From: JBGAQP01 sp044220635
Lineage (GTDB): Bacteria > Pseudomonadota > Gammaproteobacteria > Burkholderiales > Usitatibacteraceae
Reading direction: 5' to 3'
NCBI GenBank assembly: GCA_044220635.1
Contig: JBGAQP010000024.1
Coordinates: forward strand, 1 to 63,852
Length of the DNA stretch: 63,852 nt
The stretch's first letter is position 1; the number at the start of each line of letters is the position of its first letter. The notes under the pieces were generated by a model that saw only the letters and a list, made by a program, of their open reading frames with translations, did not search any database and was not told the DNA's origin. The translations under genes and the position numbers were made by a program. Below, piece by piece: positions 1-8,435 of this stretch.

Positions 1-511
1 GGAGCATGCGCCGCGGGTGGCGCGCGCCCGGACGCTCGCCGGGCGCCGCGCGCTCCGGGATCTTGCGCCTGAGCGCGGCGGGCAGCAGCGGGCGCGCGAT
101 CCGGCCGAGGGCGAGCGCGGCGCCGAAGAGCGCCGGCGCGGTGAGCGCCTTCCGGAGCACCCAGCGGCGCAGCGCCTCCACGCGGGGGCGCGCGACCCTC
201 CCGGCGACGATGCCGCGGCCGATGTCCACGAGCCGCCCGAACTGCACCCCCGAGGGGCAGGTGGTCTCGCAGGAGCGGCAGGTGAGGCAGCGGTCGAGGT
301 GCAGCTGGGTGCGCGCCGTGACCGGCGCACCCTCGAGCGCCTGCTTCACGAGGTAGATGCGCCCGCGGGGGCTGTCGAGCTCGTCGCCCAGCAGCGTGTA
401 GGTAGGGCAGGTCGCGAGGCAGAAGCCGCAGTGCACGCACTTGCGCAGGATCGCGTCGGCTTCCGCGCCCTGCGGCGTGTCCTTGATCCAGTCGGCGAGG
501 TTGGTCTGCAT
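1..511 (-). CDS. glcF: Glycolate oxidase iron-sulfur subunit GlcF (3' part cut by window edge)
   Basis: Electron-transfer subunit of the GlcDEF glycolate oxidase, which turns glycolate into glyoxylate and passes electrons to the respiratory chain. The start ATG (509-511) shares one base with the TGA of the upstream GST gene. About 170 residues are visible. Two 4Fe-4S cluster motifs are clear: CVHCGFCLATCP near residue 25 and CLTCRSCETTCP near residue 75, as in GlcF and related CCG-domain ferredoxin subunits. The CCG domains expected further on lie beyond base 1. It is the last visible gene of an overlapping minus-strand operon (glcD-like, glcD, glcE, GST, glcF), which supports the assignment over other cluster-binding subunits of FAD-linked oxidases such as lactate dehydrogenase LldF. 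Confidence 0.9.
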   Translation of the reverse strand, partial: MQTNLADWIKDTPQGAEADAILRKCVHCGFCLATCPTYTLLGDELDSPRGRIYLVKQALEGAPVTARTQLHLDRCLTCRSCETTCPSGVQFGRLVDIGRGIVAGRVARPRVEALRRWVLRKALTAPALFGAALALGRIARPLLPAALRRKIPERAAPGERPGARHPRRML

Positions 512-1143
512 CAGGTGCCGAACGGCGTGATGCCCTCGCGGGCCATGGCGCGCGCGACCGAGGGCCGCGCGCCCATGCGCTTCATGAAGGGCTCGATGTT
601 GGGAAGGCGCGTGGCCGGCGGGTCGAGCCAGCGGCCCCAGCGCGCGACGACCATGAAGTAGAAGTCCGCGACGGTGAGCGACTCGCCCGACCACCACTCG
701 CGGGTGAGCCTCGCGTCCTCCTCGCGGAACCACGCGACCAGCTTCTCGGCGCCATGCGCCTTGACGGCCTTGCGCACCGCCTCGTCGGCGGAGAAGTCGT
801 CGTCGTGGAAGAAGCGGCCGAAGAGCGGATGGATCTCGGTGGCGAGCGTGGCCACCTGTTCGAGCGTCTTCGCGCGCCGCCAGGTGCCGGCCTTCGCCAG
901 CAGCCGCCCGTCGCCGTGGCGATCGCACAGGTGCTCGAGGATGGCCACGCATTCCGTCAGCACGCCCTCGGGCGTGACGAGCGCGGGCACCTTGCCCTTC
1001 GGGTTGATCGCGAGATAGGGCTCGCGGCGGTGCTCGCCGCCCTCGAGGTCGACGCGCTTCGCCTCGAAGGCGACGCCGAACTCCTCGAGCAGGCAATGCA
1101 CGATCAGCGCGCAGGAGCCGGGGGAGTAATGCAGGGTGTACAT
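511..1143 (-). CDS. Glutathione S-transferase
   Basis: A 210-residue soluble GST. The N-terminal thioredoxin-like domain (about 1-80) begins MYTLHYSPGSCAL, close to beta-class bacterial GSTs, with the cis-proline segment KGKVPALV near residue 52 and the glutathione-binding T/E pair (LTEC) near residue 65. The rest is the helical C-terminal domain. The ATG at 1141-1143 was chosen because the longer upstream reading is basic low-complexity sequence and lies over glcE coding DNA. The gene starts 4 bases after the glcE stop and its TGA overlaps the glcF start, so it is translated as part of the glc operon. The substrate is unknown. Conjugation of a reactive aldehyde such as glyoxylate by-products is possible, but this is inference. 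Confidence 0.88.
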   Translation of the reverse strand: MYTLHYSPGSCALIVHCLLEEFGVAFEAKRVDLEGGEHRREPYLAINPKGKVPALVTPEGVLTECVAILEHLCDRHGDGRLLAKAGTWRRAKTLEQVATLATEIHPLFGRFFHDDDFSADEAVRKAVKAHGAEKLVAWFREEDARLTREWWSGESLTVADFYFMVVARWGRWLDPPATRLPNIEPFMKRMGARPSVARAMAREGITPFGT

Positions 1144-1147
1144 CGGT

Positions 1148-2206
1148 TCAGAAGTCGTAGAGGCGTCCGGGATTGAGGATGCCCGCCGGATCGAAGGCCG
1201 CCTTGAGGCGCCGGTGGATCTTCGCGATCGCGGGCTGGAGCGGGTGGAAGGCGCCGGCGGACTTGTCCGTCGCGCGAAAGAGCGTCGCGTGCCCGCCCGC
1301 GCGCTCGACGGCCGCGCGGACCTGCCGCGCATCCAGCGCCCCGCTCACCCAGCGAAGCCCCCCGCCCCACTCGATCAGTTGCGGGTGCGGCGTGGCGAGG
1401 GGCGCCGCGGTCTGCGGGACCGAGAGCCTCCACAGGGGCTCGCCCGCGCGGAAGAAGGGCAGGCGCTGCTCGCGCAGGTCGCGCCAGAACCCGTCGCGCC
1501 CGGGCACCTCTTCGCCGCCGAGCTTCGCGCGCGCCGCGGCCACCGCGCTCGCCGCGCCGGAGAGCCGCACCTCGAGCCGGCCGCCCGTCCACGCGCTCGC
1601 CGAGAGCGGCAGGGGCTGCCCCGCCCAGCGGTTCACGCGCTCGATCATCGTCTTCTCGTCCATCTCGAAGGCGAGCGTGGTTTCCGCCGGGGGGCGCGGC
1701 AGCACCTTGAAGGAGAGCTCGGTCAGCACGCCCAGCGTGCCGAAGGCGCCCGCCATCAGGCGCGAGACGTCGTAGCCCGCCACGTTCTTGATCACTCGGC
1801 CGCCGAAGGAGAGGTCCTCGCCCTTGCCGTTGACGATCCGCGCGCCGAGGACGAAGTCGCGCACCGCGCCCGCGTAGGCGCGCCTGGGCCCCGAAAGCCC
1901 CGCGGCGACGGTGCCGCCGATGGTCGCGCCCTCGCCGAAGTGGGGCGGCTCGAAGGGCAGCATCTGGCGCTCGGCGGCGAGCGCGGCCTCGAGGTCCGCG
2001 AGCCGCGTGCCCGCGCGCACGGTGACGACGAGCTCGCGCGGCTCGTAGGCTACGACTCCCGCGTACCCCGCGACCTCGAGGAGCTCGCCGGAAAGCGCCG
2101 CGCCGTAGAAATCCTTCGTGCCGCCGCCGCGGATGCGAAGCGGCGCCCGGCGCCCCGCGTGGTCGCGGATGCGGTCCTGGATCTCGCGGATGAAATCGTC
2201 GGCCAT
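1148..2206 (-). CDS. glcE: Glycolate oxidase FAD-binding subunit GlcE
   Basis: FAD-binding subunit of glycolate oxidase, 352 residues, the usual GlcE size. The first half is a PCMH-type FAD-binding domain: LRIRGGGTKDFYG near residue 23 is the flavin-binding glycine-rich stretch, followed by EGATIGGTVAAGLSGPRR near 90 and NVAGYDVSRLMAG near 155, all typical of GlcE. It is shorter than GlcD and lacks GlcD's large C-terminal FAD-oxidase domain, ending instead with the conserved AFDPAGILNPGRLY motif. The start is one base after the glcD stop. It lies between glcD and the GST gene in one overlapping transcription unit. Confidence 0.94.
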   Translation of the reverse strand: MADDFIREIQDRIRDHAGRRAPLRIRGGGTKDFYGAALSGELLEVAGYAGVVAYEPRELVVTVRAGTRLADLEAALAAERQMLPFEPPHFGEGATIGGTVAAGLSGPRRAYAGAVRDFVLGARIVNGKGEDLSFGGRVIKNVAGYDVSRLMAGAFGTLGVLTELSFKVLPRPPAETTLAFEMDEKTMIERVNRWAGQPLPLSASAWTGGRLEVRLSGAASAVAAARAKLGGEEVPGRDGFWRDLREQRLPFFRAGEPLWRLSVPQTAAPLATPHPQLIEWGGGLRWVSGALDARQVRAAVERAGGHATLFRATDKSAGAFHPLQPAIAKIHRRLKAAFDPAGILNPGRLYDF

Positions 2207-2207
2207 G

Positions 2208-3683
2208 TCAGAAACGGGGGATCTCGGGGCGCGGGAGCCGGCCGCCGCGCACGTGCAGCCCGCCCCACTCGGCGCAGCGCTTGAGCGTGGGCACGGCGCG
2301 GCCGGGATTGAGGAGCGCGTCCGGATCGAAGGCGCGCTTCACGTCGTGGAAGGCGGCGATCTCGGCGTCGCGGAACTGGGAGCACATCTGCCTGAGCTTC
2401 TCGATGCCAACGCCATGCTCGCCGGTGATGCTGCCGCCCGCGTCGAGGCAGGCCTCGAGGATGCGCCCGCCGAGCTCCTCGGCGCGCTCGAGCTCCCCCG
2501 GCTTCGAGATGTCGTAGAAGATGCACGGGTGGAGGTTGCCGTCGCCCGCGTGGAAGACGTTGCCCACCGTGAGGCCGTACTCGCGCGAAAGGCCCGCGAT
2601 CCGGTCGAGCATGTCCGGGAGCTCGCGGCGGGGAATCGAGCCGTCCATCGTGTAGTAGTCGGGGTTGAAGGTCGCGAGCGCCGCGAACGCGCCCTTGCGC
2701 GCGCGCCAGAGCGTCGCGCGTTCCCCGGCCGTCCGGGCCTGGCGGACCTCGGTCGCGCCGCCGCCTTCCAGGATCGCGCGCACCTTGCCGACCTGGTCCG
2801 CGACCTCTTCCGCGGCGCCGTCGAGCTCCACGAGCAGGAGTGCCGCCGCGCCCTCGGGAAAGCCCGCGTGCATGACCTTCTCGCAGGCCTCGATCACGAT
2901 GCGGTCCATCATCTCGAGGGCCGCGGGGATGACTCCCGCCCCGATGATCTCGCCCACGGCCGCCGCGGCCGAGCGCGGATCGGGGAACACGGCGAGCAGC
3001 GTCTCGACCGCCTCGGGTTCCGGGATCAGGCGCACCGTCACCTCGGTGAGCACGCCGAGGTTGCCCTCGCTGCCGTTCATCAGGGCGAGCAGGTCGAAGC
3101 CCGCGCAGTCGAGCGCCGCGGAGCCGATCTCGAGGAGCTCGCCCTCGCCGTCGATCGCGCGCAGCGCGAGGATGTTGTGCACCGTGAGGCCGTACTTGAG
3201 GCAGTGGATGCCGCCCGCGTTCTCGGCGACGTTGCCGCCGATCGAGGAGACGATGCTCGAGGAGGGGTCCGGCGCGAAATGCAGGCGGTGGGGCGCGCCC
3301 GCCTCGCTGAGCGAAGCGTTGGTCGCGCCCGGCTCCGCGACGGCGAGGCGCGCGATCGGATCGAGCTTGCGCAGCCTGCGCATGCGCGCGAGCACCAGCA
3401 GCACGCCGTCGGGGCGCGGGATCGCCCCGCCCGAGATGCCGGTGCCCGCCCCGCGCGAGACCACGGGCACGCCCCGGGCCCGGCAGGCGAGCACCACGGC
3501 GCGCGCCTGCTCCTCGGTGTCGGGGATCGCCGCGAGCATCGGGCGCGCGCGGTGCGCGATGAGCGCGTCGGTCTCGTAGGGGGCGAGCGCCTCGTCCTCC
3601 GCGATCACGGTGAGCGGCGGGCGCACGGCGGCGAGCCGCGCGAGGATCTCGGAGCGGGAGTCCGCAAGGGCGATGGCGGCCAT
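2208..3683 (-). CDS. glcD: Glycolate oxidase subunit GlcD (FAD-linked oxidase)
   Basis: Catalytic flavoprotein of glycolate oxidase, 491 residues. The FAD_binding_4 domain (about 45-185) has SRGAGTGISGGAIP and SSIGGNVAENAGGIHC. The FAD-oxidase C domain (about 220-475) has FHAGDGNLHP, where the His residues are part of the active site, GEHGVGIEK, and AFDPDALLNPGR at the C-terminus. The start ATG (3681-3683) overlaps the stop of the next upstream gene in a TGATG arrangement, which indicates translational coupling. The neighbours glcE and glcF make GlcD more likely than D-lactate dehydrogenase, a close relative. A second GlcD-like gene lies immediately upstream. Confidence 0.93.
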   Translation of the reverse strand: MAAIALADSRSEILARLAAVRPPLTVIAEDEALAPYETDALIAHRARPMLAAIPDTEEQARAVVLACRARGVPVVSRGAGTGISGGAIPRPDGVLLVLARMRRLRKLDPIARLAVAEPGATNASLSEAGAPHRLHFAPDPSSSIVSSIGGNVAENAGGIHCLKYGLTVHNILALRAIDGEGELLEIGSAALDCAGFDLLALMNGSEGNLGVLTEVTVRLIPEPEAVETLLAVFPDPRSAAAAVGEIIGAGVIPAALEMMDRIVIEACEKVMHAGFPEGAAALLLVELDGAAEEVADQVGKVRAILEGGGATEVRQARTAGERATLWRARKGAFAALATFNPDYYTMDGSIPRRELPDMLDRIAGLSREYGLTVGNVFHAGDGNLHPCIFYDISKPGELERAEELGGRILEACLDAGGSITGEHGVGIEKLRQMCSQFRDAEIAAFHDVKRAFDPDALLNPGRAVPTLKRCAEWGGLHVRGGRLPRPEIPRF

Positions 3684-5176
3684 CAGAAGCGCGGCAGCTC
3701 GGGATGCGGCAGCTGCCCCCCGCTCACGCGCATCGCGCCGTATTCCGCGCAGCGGTGCAGCGTCGGAACGCCCTTGCCGGGGTTGAGCAGCCCCTCGGGG
3801 TCGAAGGCCGCCTTGACCGCGTGGAACTGGGCGAGCTCGGCGGGACGGAACTGGCTGCACATCTGGTTGATCTTCTCCACGCCCACGCCGTGCTCGCCGG
3901 TGATCGTGCCGCCCACCGCGATCGACAGCTCGAGGATGTCGGCGGCGAAGGCCTCCGTCTTCTCGAGCTCGCCGGCGACGTTCGCGTCGTAGAGGATCAG
4001 GGGATGGAGGTTGCCGTCTCCCGCGTGGAAGACGTTCGCGCAGCGAAGCCCGTAGTGCGCGGAAAGCTCTCCGATCCGGCCGAGCACGCGCCCCACCGCC
4101 CCGCGCGGGATCGAGCCGTCGATGCAATAGTAGTCGGGCGAGATGCGGCCCACGGCGGGAAACGCGGCCTTGCGCCCCGACCAGAAGCGCAGCCGCTCGG
4201 CTTCGTCGCGCGAAACGCGGATGTCCGTGGCCCCGGCCGCGCGCATCACCTCGCCCACCTTGGCCATCTCCTCGTCGACTTCCTCCCGCGTGCCGTCGGA
4301 CTCGCACAGCAGGATCGCCTCGGCCTCGAGGTCGTAGCCCGCGCGCACGAAACCCTCCACGGCGCGCGTGGCGAGCTTGTCCATCATCTCGAGCCCCGCG
4401 GGGACGATCCCCGCGCCGATGACCGCCGCCACCGCCTCGCCCGCCTTCTCCACGTCCGTGAACGAGGCCATCGCCACCTGCGCGACCTCGGGCTTCGGGA
4501 GCAGCTTCACCGTCACTTCCAGCAGGATCGCGAGCAACCCCTCGGAGCCGGTGATCGCGGCGAGCAGGTCGTAGCCGGGGGCGTCGAGCGCTTCCGACCC
4601 CAGCTCGAGCGCCTCGCCCTCGATCGTCATCGCCCGCACCCGCAGGATGTTGTGCACCGTGAGTCCGTACTTGAGGCAGTGCACGCCGCCCGCGTTCTCC
4701 GCGACGTTGCCGCCGATGGAGCAGGCGATCTGGCTCGAGGGATCGGGCGCGTAGTAGAGGCCGAGCGGCGCCACGTGCTGCGAGATGCGCAGGTTCGTGA
4801 CGCCCGGCTGCACCCGGGCCGTGCGGGCGAGCGCGTCCACCGCGACGATGCGGTTGAACTTCGCCATCGACATCAGGATCCCGTCGGGATTGGGCAGCGC
4901 CCCGCCGCTCAACCCGGTGCCCGAGCCGCGTGCGACGACCGGCGTGGAGGACTCGCGGGCCACCCGCAGCACCGCGGCCACCTCCTCCTCGGTGGCGGGG
5001 ATCACCGCCACCAGCGGCGTCGCGCGGTAGGCGGACAGCCCGTCGCACTCGTAGGGCGTGAGCTCCTCGCGCCCGGCGATGACCGATTCCTCCGGGAGCG
5101 CTGCCCGAAGCGCGGCACCCACGCTCGCGCGTTTCGGCGGGACCGCGGGGGACTGCTCGTCGCGCACGGCGTTCAT
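3683..5176 (-). CDS. Second GlcD-like FAD-linked oxidase
   Basis: A 497-residue paralogue of the adjacent GlcD with the same two-domain layout: ARGSGTGLSGGALP and SIGGNVAENAGGVHC in the FAD-binding domain, then FHAGDGNLHPLI, GEHGVGVEK and AFDPEGLLNPGKG in the oxidase C-terminal domain. It starts at the ATG at 5174-5176 and its TGA overlaps the glcD ATG. It is the first gene of the operon and is divergent from the methyltransferase gene, with only 39 bases between them, so both promoters must lie there or inside coding DNA. It could be an alternative glycolate subunit, a D-lactate or D-2-hydroxyacid dehydrogenase sharing GlcE/GlcF, or a redundant copy; the sequence does not decide. Confidence 0.9.
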   Translation of the reverse strand: MNAVRDEQSPAVPPKRASVGAALRAALPEESVIAGREELTPYECDGLSAYRATPLVAVIPATEEEVAAVLRVARESSTPVVARGSGTGLSGGALPNPDGILMSMAKFNRIVAVDALARTARVQPGVTNLRISQHVAPLGLYYAPDPSSQIACSIGGNVAENAGGVHCLKYGLTVHNILRVRAMTIEGEALELGSEALDAPGYDLLAAITGSEGLLAILLEVTVKLLPKPEVAQVAMASFTDVEKAGEAVAAVIGAGIVPAGLEMMDKLATRAVEGFVRAGYDLEAEAILLCESDGTREEVDEEMAKVGEVMRAAGATDIRVSRDEAERLRFWSGRKAAFPAVGRISPDYYCIDGSIPRGAVGRVLGRIGELSAHYGLRCANVFHAGDGNLHPLILYDANVAGELEKTEAFAADILELSIAVGGTITGEHGVGVEKINQMCSQFRPAELAQFHAVKAAFDPEGLLNPGKGVPTLHRCAEYGAMRVSGGQLPHPELPRF

Positions 5177-5215
5177 GGGGACCCGGGGGGGAATCGTCTC
5201 GGCTAGGATAGCAAA

Positions 5216-5959
5216 ATGGGCTCCCGGGCATCCTTCCGCGCGGTTGTCACGATCTTTACCGTCGCGCTGTCCGTTCCCGGCCCGGCCGGGGCGCAGGACG
5301 ACTACGCCCGCGAGCGCCGCGCGATGGTGGCGACGATCGCCCGCCTCGCCGAATCCACCGGCCCGGAGACGGGACGCTCGCGGATCGACCCGAAGGTGCT
5401 CGAGGCGATGGGACGCATCCCGCGCCACCGCTTCGTGCCGCGCGGCTCGGAGGCGAGCGCCTACGACAACCGCCCGCTCGCCATCGGCCACGGCCAGACG
5501 ATCTCCCAGCCCTACATCGTCGCGCTCATGACCGACCTCCTCGAGCCCCGCGCGGGGCACTCCGTGCTCGAGATCGGCACCGGCTCGGGCTACCAGGCGG
5601 CGGTGCTCGCGGAGCTGGTGGGGTCCGTCGCGACGATCGAGATCGTCGAGCCCCTGGGCCGCGAGGCGACCGGGCGCCTGCGCGCGCTCGGCTACGCCAA
5701 CGTGACGGTGAAGGTCGGCGACGGCTACCACGGCTGGGAGGACCGGGCCCCCTTCGACGCCATCGTCGTGACCGCGGCGGCGAGCCACGTGCCCCCGCCC
5801 CTCGTGAAGCAGCTCAAGCCCGGCGGGCGCATGGTGATCCCCGTGGGCACGCCCTTCTCCGTCCAGCACCTGATGCTCGTCGAGAAGCGCCCCGACGGTT
5901 CGGTGTCGACGCGGCAGATCCTGCCCGTGCGCTTCGTGCCGCTCACCGGGGGGCACTGA
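5216..5959 (+). CDS. pcm: Protein-L-isoaspartate O-methyltransferase with signal peptide
   Basis: SAM-dependent repair enzyme that methylates isoaspartyl residues in damaged proteins. It has 247 residues, longer than cytoplasmic E. coli Pcm (208). The PCMT hallmarks are present: RHRFVP near 76, YDNRPLAIGHGQTISQPY near 90, SAM motif I VLEIGTGSGYQ near 118, and a C-terminal GGRMVIPVG. Unusually, residues 1-26 form a Sec signal peptide: a basic start, the hydrophobic run VVTIFTVALSV and an AGA cleavage site before QDD. The mature enzyme should therefore be periplasmic, where aged proteins accumulate but SAM is not normally available. It is followed directly by a membrane protein that also carries a SAM-binding fold. 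Confidence 0.9.
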   Translation: MGSRASFRAVVTIFTVALSVPGPAGAQDDYARERRAMVATIARLAESTGPETGRSRIDPKVLEAMGRIPRHRFVPRGSEASAYDNRPLAIGHGQTISQPYIVALMTDLLEPRAGHSVLEIGTGSGYQAAVLAELVGSVATIEIVEPLGREATGRLRALGYANVTVKVGDGYHGWEDRAPFDAIVVTAAASHVPPPLVKQLKPGGRMVIPVGTPFSVQHLMLVEKRPDGSVSTRQILPVRFVPLTGGH

Positions 5960-6045
5960 TCGCCTCGGCGCAACCCCGCCCGGACGGCGCACGGCCGCCG
6001 CTCGCCGCCGTCGCGCTCGTCTCCGCGGCCGCCCTCGCCTACGAG

Positions 6046-8394
6046 GTGCTGCTCACGCGGCTGCTCGCGATCGTGCAGTGGCACCACTTCGCCTACCTCG
6101 TGATCAGCGTGGCGTTGCTCGGCTACGGCGCGAGCGGCTCGCTCGTCGCCGTGTGGCGCGCGCCGCTCCTCGCGCGCTTCCGGCTCTCGTTCACGGCCGC
6201 GGCCACCCTCTTCGCCTTCTCCGCGCCCGCCGGCTTCCTCGTCGCCCAGGCCGTTCCCTTCAACGCGCTCGAGGCGACCTGGGACCTCTCGCAGTGGGGC
6301 TGGCTCGTCGCGCTCTACCTGGTCTTCGCCGTGCCCTTCGCCTTCGCCGCGGCCTGCGTGTGCCTCGCCTTCGCCGCGCACCCGCGCGAGGCCCACCGCA
6401 TCTACGCCTTCGACATCGGCGGCGCCGCGGCGGGCTGCGTGGCCGTGGTCGCCGCGCTCTGGGCCTGGCATCCCCTCGTCGTCCTGCAATCGGTGGCCGT
6501 GCTCGCGCTCGCCGGAGGCGCCGTGGCCGCGGGGACGCGCCGCGCGCTCCTCGCGAGCCTCGCGGGCGCGGCCGCGGTCCTCGCGCTCGGCCTCTCCCCC
6601 TGGGCGCGGCTCGATCCCTCGCCCTACAAGGACCTCTCGCAGGCGCTGCGCGCGACGGGCGCGCGCGTCGTCTCCGAGCGGCCCGGGCCCATGGGCCACC
6701 TGACGATCGTGGAGAACGCCGTGGTGCCCCTGCGCCACGCGCCGGGGCTGAGCCTCGCCGCGCCCTCGGGGCCCCCGGAGCAGCTCGCGCTCTTCGTCGA
6801 CGGCGACGGCCCCGCGCCGATCCAGCGCTTCGACGGCAACCGCGAGCCCCTCGCCTGGCTCGATCACCTGACTTCCGCCGCCGCCTACCACGCGCTCGCG
6901 AAGCCCGCGCGCGTGCTCGTCCTCGGATCCGGCACGGGCACCGACGTGCTGCAGGCGCTGCACCACCGCGCCTCGCAAGTCGATGCCGTCGAAGTGCATC
7001 GCGCGATCGTCGAGGTCGTTCGCGAGGAGCAGCGCGCCTTCTCGGGCGATCCCTACGGCCAGCCCGGGGTCGCGGTGCACGTCGCCGAGGCGCGCGCCTT
7101 CGCCGCGCGCGCGGGGCCGCGCTACGACCTCGTCCAGCTCGCGCAGGGCGACGCCTTCGGCGCCTCCGCCGGGGGATTGCACGCGCTCTCGGAAATCCTC
7201 CTCTACACCGTGGAGGCTTTCGGCGACTACCTCGGGGCGCTCGCCCCCGGCGGGATCCTCTCCATCACCCGCTGGGTGAACCTGCCGCCGCGCGACACCC
7301 TGAAGCTCGTGGCCACCGCGCGCCCGGCCCTCGAGCGCGCGGGGATCGATCCCGCGGCGAGCCTCGCGCTCGTGCGCGGCTGGAAGACCGCGACCCTGCT
7401 CGTGAAGAAGGGCGCCTTCGAGCCGCGCGAGCTCGCGGCGCTGCGCGACTTCGCCGCCGCGCGCTCCTTCGACCTCGACTGGCTCCCGGGGCTCTCGGCC
7501 CCCGAGGCGAACCGCTTCAACGTGCTGCGCTCGAACGACTTCCACGAGGGCATCGGAGCGCTGCTTTCGGGCGCGCGGGACGGATTCGCGGCGCGCTACG
7601 CCTTCGACCTCTCGCCCGCCACCGACGACCGGCCCTATTTCCACCAGACGCTCCGGCTCGCGACACTCCCGCAGCTCTGGTCCTTGCGCGAGCAGGGGGG
7701 GCTCGCGCTCGTCGAGTGGGGCTACCCCATCCTCCTCGCGACGCTCCTGCAGGCTCTGCCGCTTTCGCTCGCGCTGATCGTGGCTCCCCTCGCCCTGTCG
7801 CCGCGGCTGCGCGCGGCGGCGGCGGGGCGCTTTCCCTGGCCGATCGCGGGCTACTTCGCGGCGATCGGCTTCGGCTTCATGTTCGTCGAGATCGCGTTCA
7901 TCCAGAAGTTCGTCTTCGTGCTCGGGCACCCGCTCTACGCCGTGGCCGTCGTGCTCGCCGGGTTCCTCGCCTTCGCGGCGATCGGCTCGCGGCTCGCGCC
8001 GCGCCTCGGCGTGGCCTCGCGCCGCTCGCTCGCCCTCGTGGCCGCGACGATCGCGGGCCTCGCCTTCGCCTACGCGCTGGCGCTGCCCGCGCTGCAGCAC
8101 GCGCTCCTCGGCCTCGAGGCGCCGCTGCGCGTCGCGGCCGCCCTCGCGCTCATCGCCCCGCTCGCCACGGCGATGGGCATGCCGCTGCCCACGGGCCTCG
8201 CCGCCGCGGGCGCGCGCTCGCCGGAACTCATCCCCTGGATGTGGGCGGTGAACGGCTGCGCCTCGGTCGTGGGCGCGGTGCTCGCCACGCTGGTGGCCCT
8301 CAACGCGGGCTTCCGGGCGCTCGCGATCCTCGCTGGCGCGCTCTATCTCGCGATTCCCTGGCTGTTGCCGCGGCCCGGGGCTGCGCCGGACTAG
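6046..8394 (+). CDS. Membrane spermidine-synthase-like (SpeE fold) protein
   Basis: A large integral membrane protein of at least 782 residues with an N-terminal bundle of about seven helices, a central methyltransferase/spermidine-synthase-like domain, and a C-terminal bundle of further helices ending near residue 780. The central domain has the nucleotide-binding loop VLVLGSGTGTDVLQAL near residue 292, then DAVEVHR, where an acidic residue would bind the ribose. The usual first-helix signature EVLLTRLL is split by the first standard start codon (GTG, 6046). Residues encoded by 5959-6045 continue the first helix in frame, so translation probably begins upstream at a rare codon (see findings). 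The substrate is unknown; members of this fused family are rarely characterised and polyamine synthesis should not be assumed. Confidence 0.8.
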   Translation: MLLTRLLAIVQWHHFAYLVISVALLGYGASGSLVAVWRAPLLARFRLSFTAAATLFAFSAPAGFLVAQAVPFNALEATWDLSQWGWLVALYLVFAVPFAFAAACVCLAFAAHPREAHRIYAFDIGGAAAGCVAVVAALWAWHPLVVLQSVAVLALAGGAVAAGTRRALLASLAGAAAVLALGLSPWARLDPSPYKDLSQALRATGARVVSERPGPMGHLTIVENAVVPLRHAPGLSLAAPSGPPEQLALFVDGDGPAPIQRFDGNREPLAWLDHLTSAAAYHALAKPARVLVLGSGTGTDVLQALHHRASQVDAVEVHRAIVEVVREEQRAFSGDPYGQPGVAVHVAEARAFAARAGPRYDLVQLAQGDAFGASAGGLHALSEILLYTVEAFGDYLGALAPGGILSITRWVNLPPRDTLKLVATARPALERAGIDPAASLALVRGWKTATLLVKKGAFEPRELAALRDFAAARSFDLDWLPGLSAPEANRFNVLRSNDFHEGIGALLSGARDGFAARYAFDLSPATDDRPYFHQTLRLATLPQLWSLREQGGLALVEWGYPILLATLLQALPLSLALIVAPLALSPRLRAAAAGRFPWPIAGYFAAIGFGFMFVEIAFIQKFVFVLGHPLYAVAVVLAGFLAFAAIGSRLAPRLGVASRRSLALVAATIAGLAFAYALALPALQHALLGLEAPLRVAAALALIAPLATAMGMPLPTGLAAAGARSPELIPWMWAVNGCASVVGAVLATLVALNAGFRALAILAGALYLAIPWLLPRPGAAPD

Positions 8395-8435
8395 AATGGG
8401 CGCAGCCGCGGCGCCCGCGGCGCATCCCGAACGTC

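Noticed and set aside
1136..8100. Several very long open frames opposite real genes (for example plus-strand 1136-2284 and minus-strand 5725-8100)
   Set aside because: They are shadows produced by high GC at third positions. Their translations are Arg/Ala/Gly-rich without family motifs, and they lie antisense to glcE and to the spermidine-synthase-like gene, which have clear motifs.
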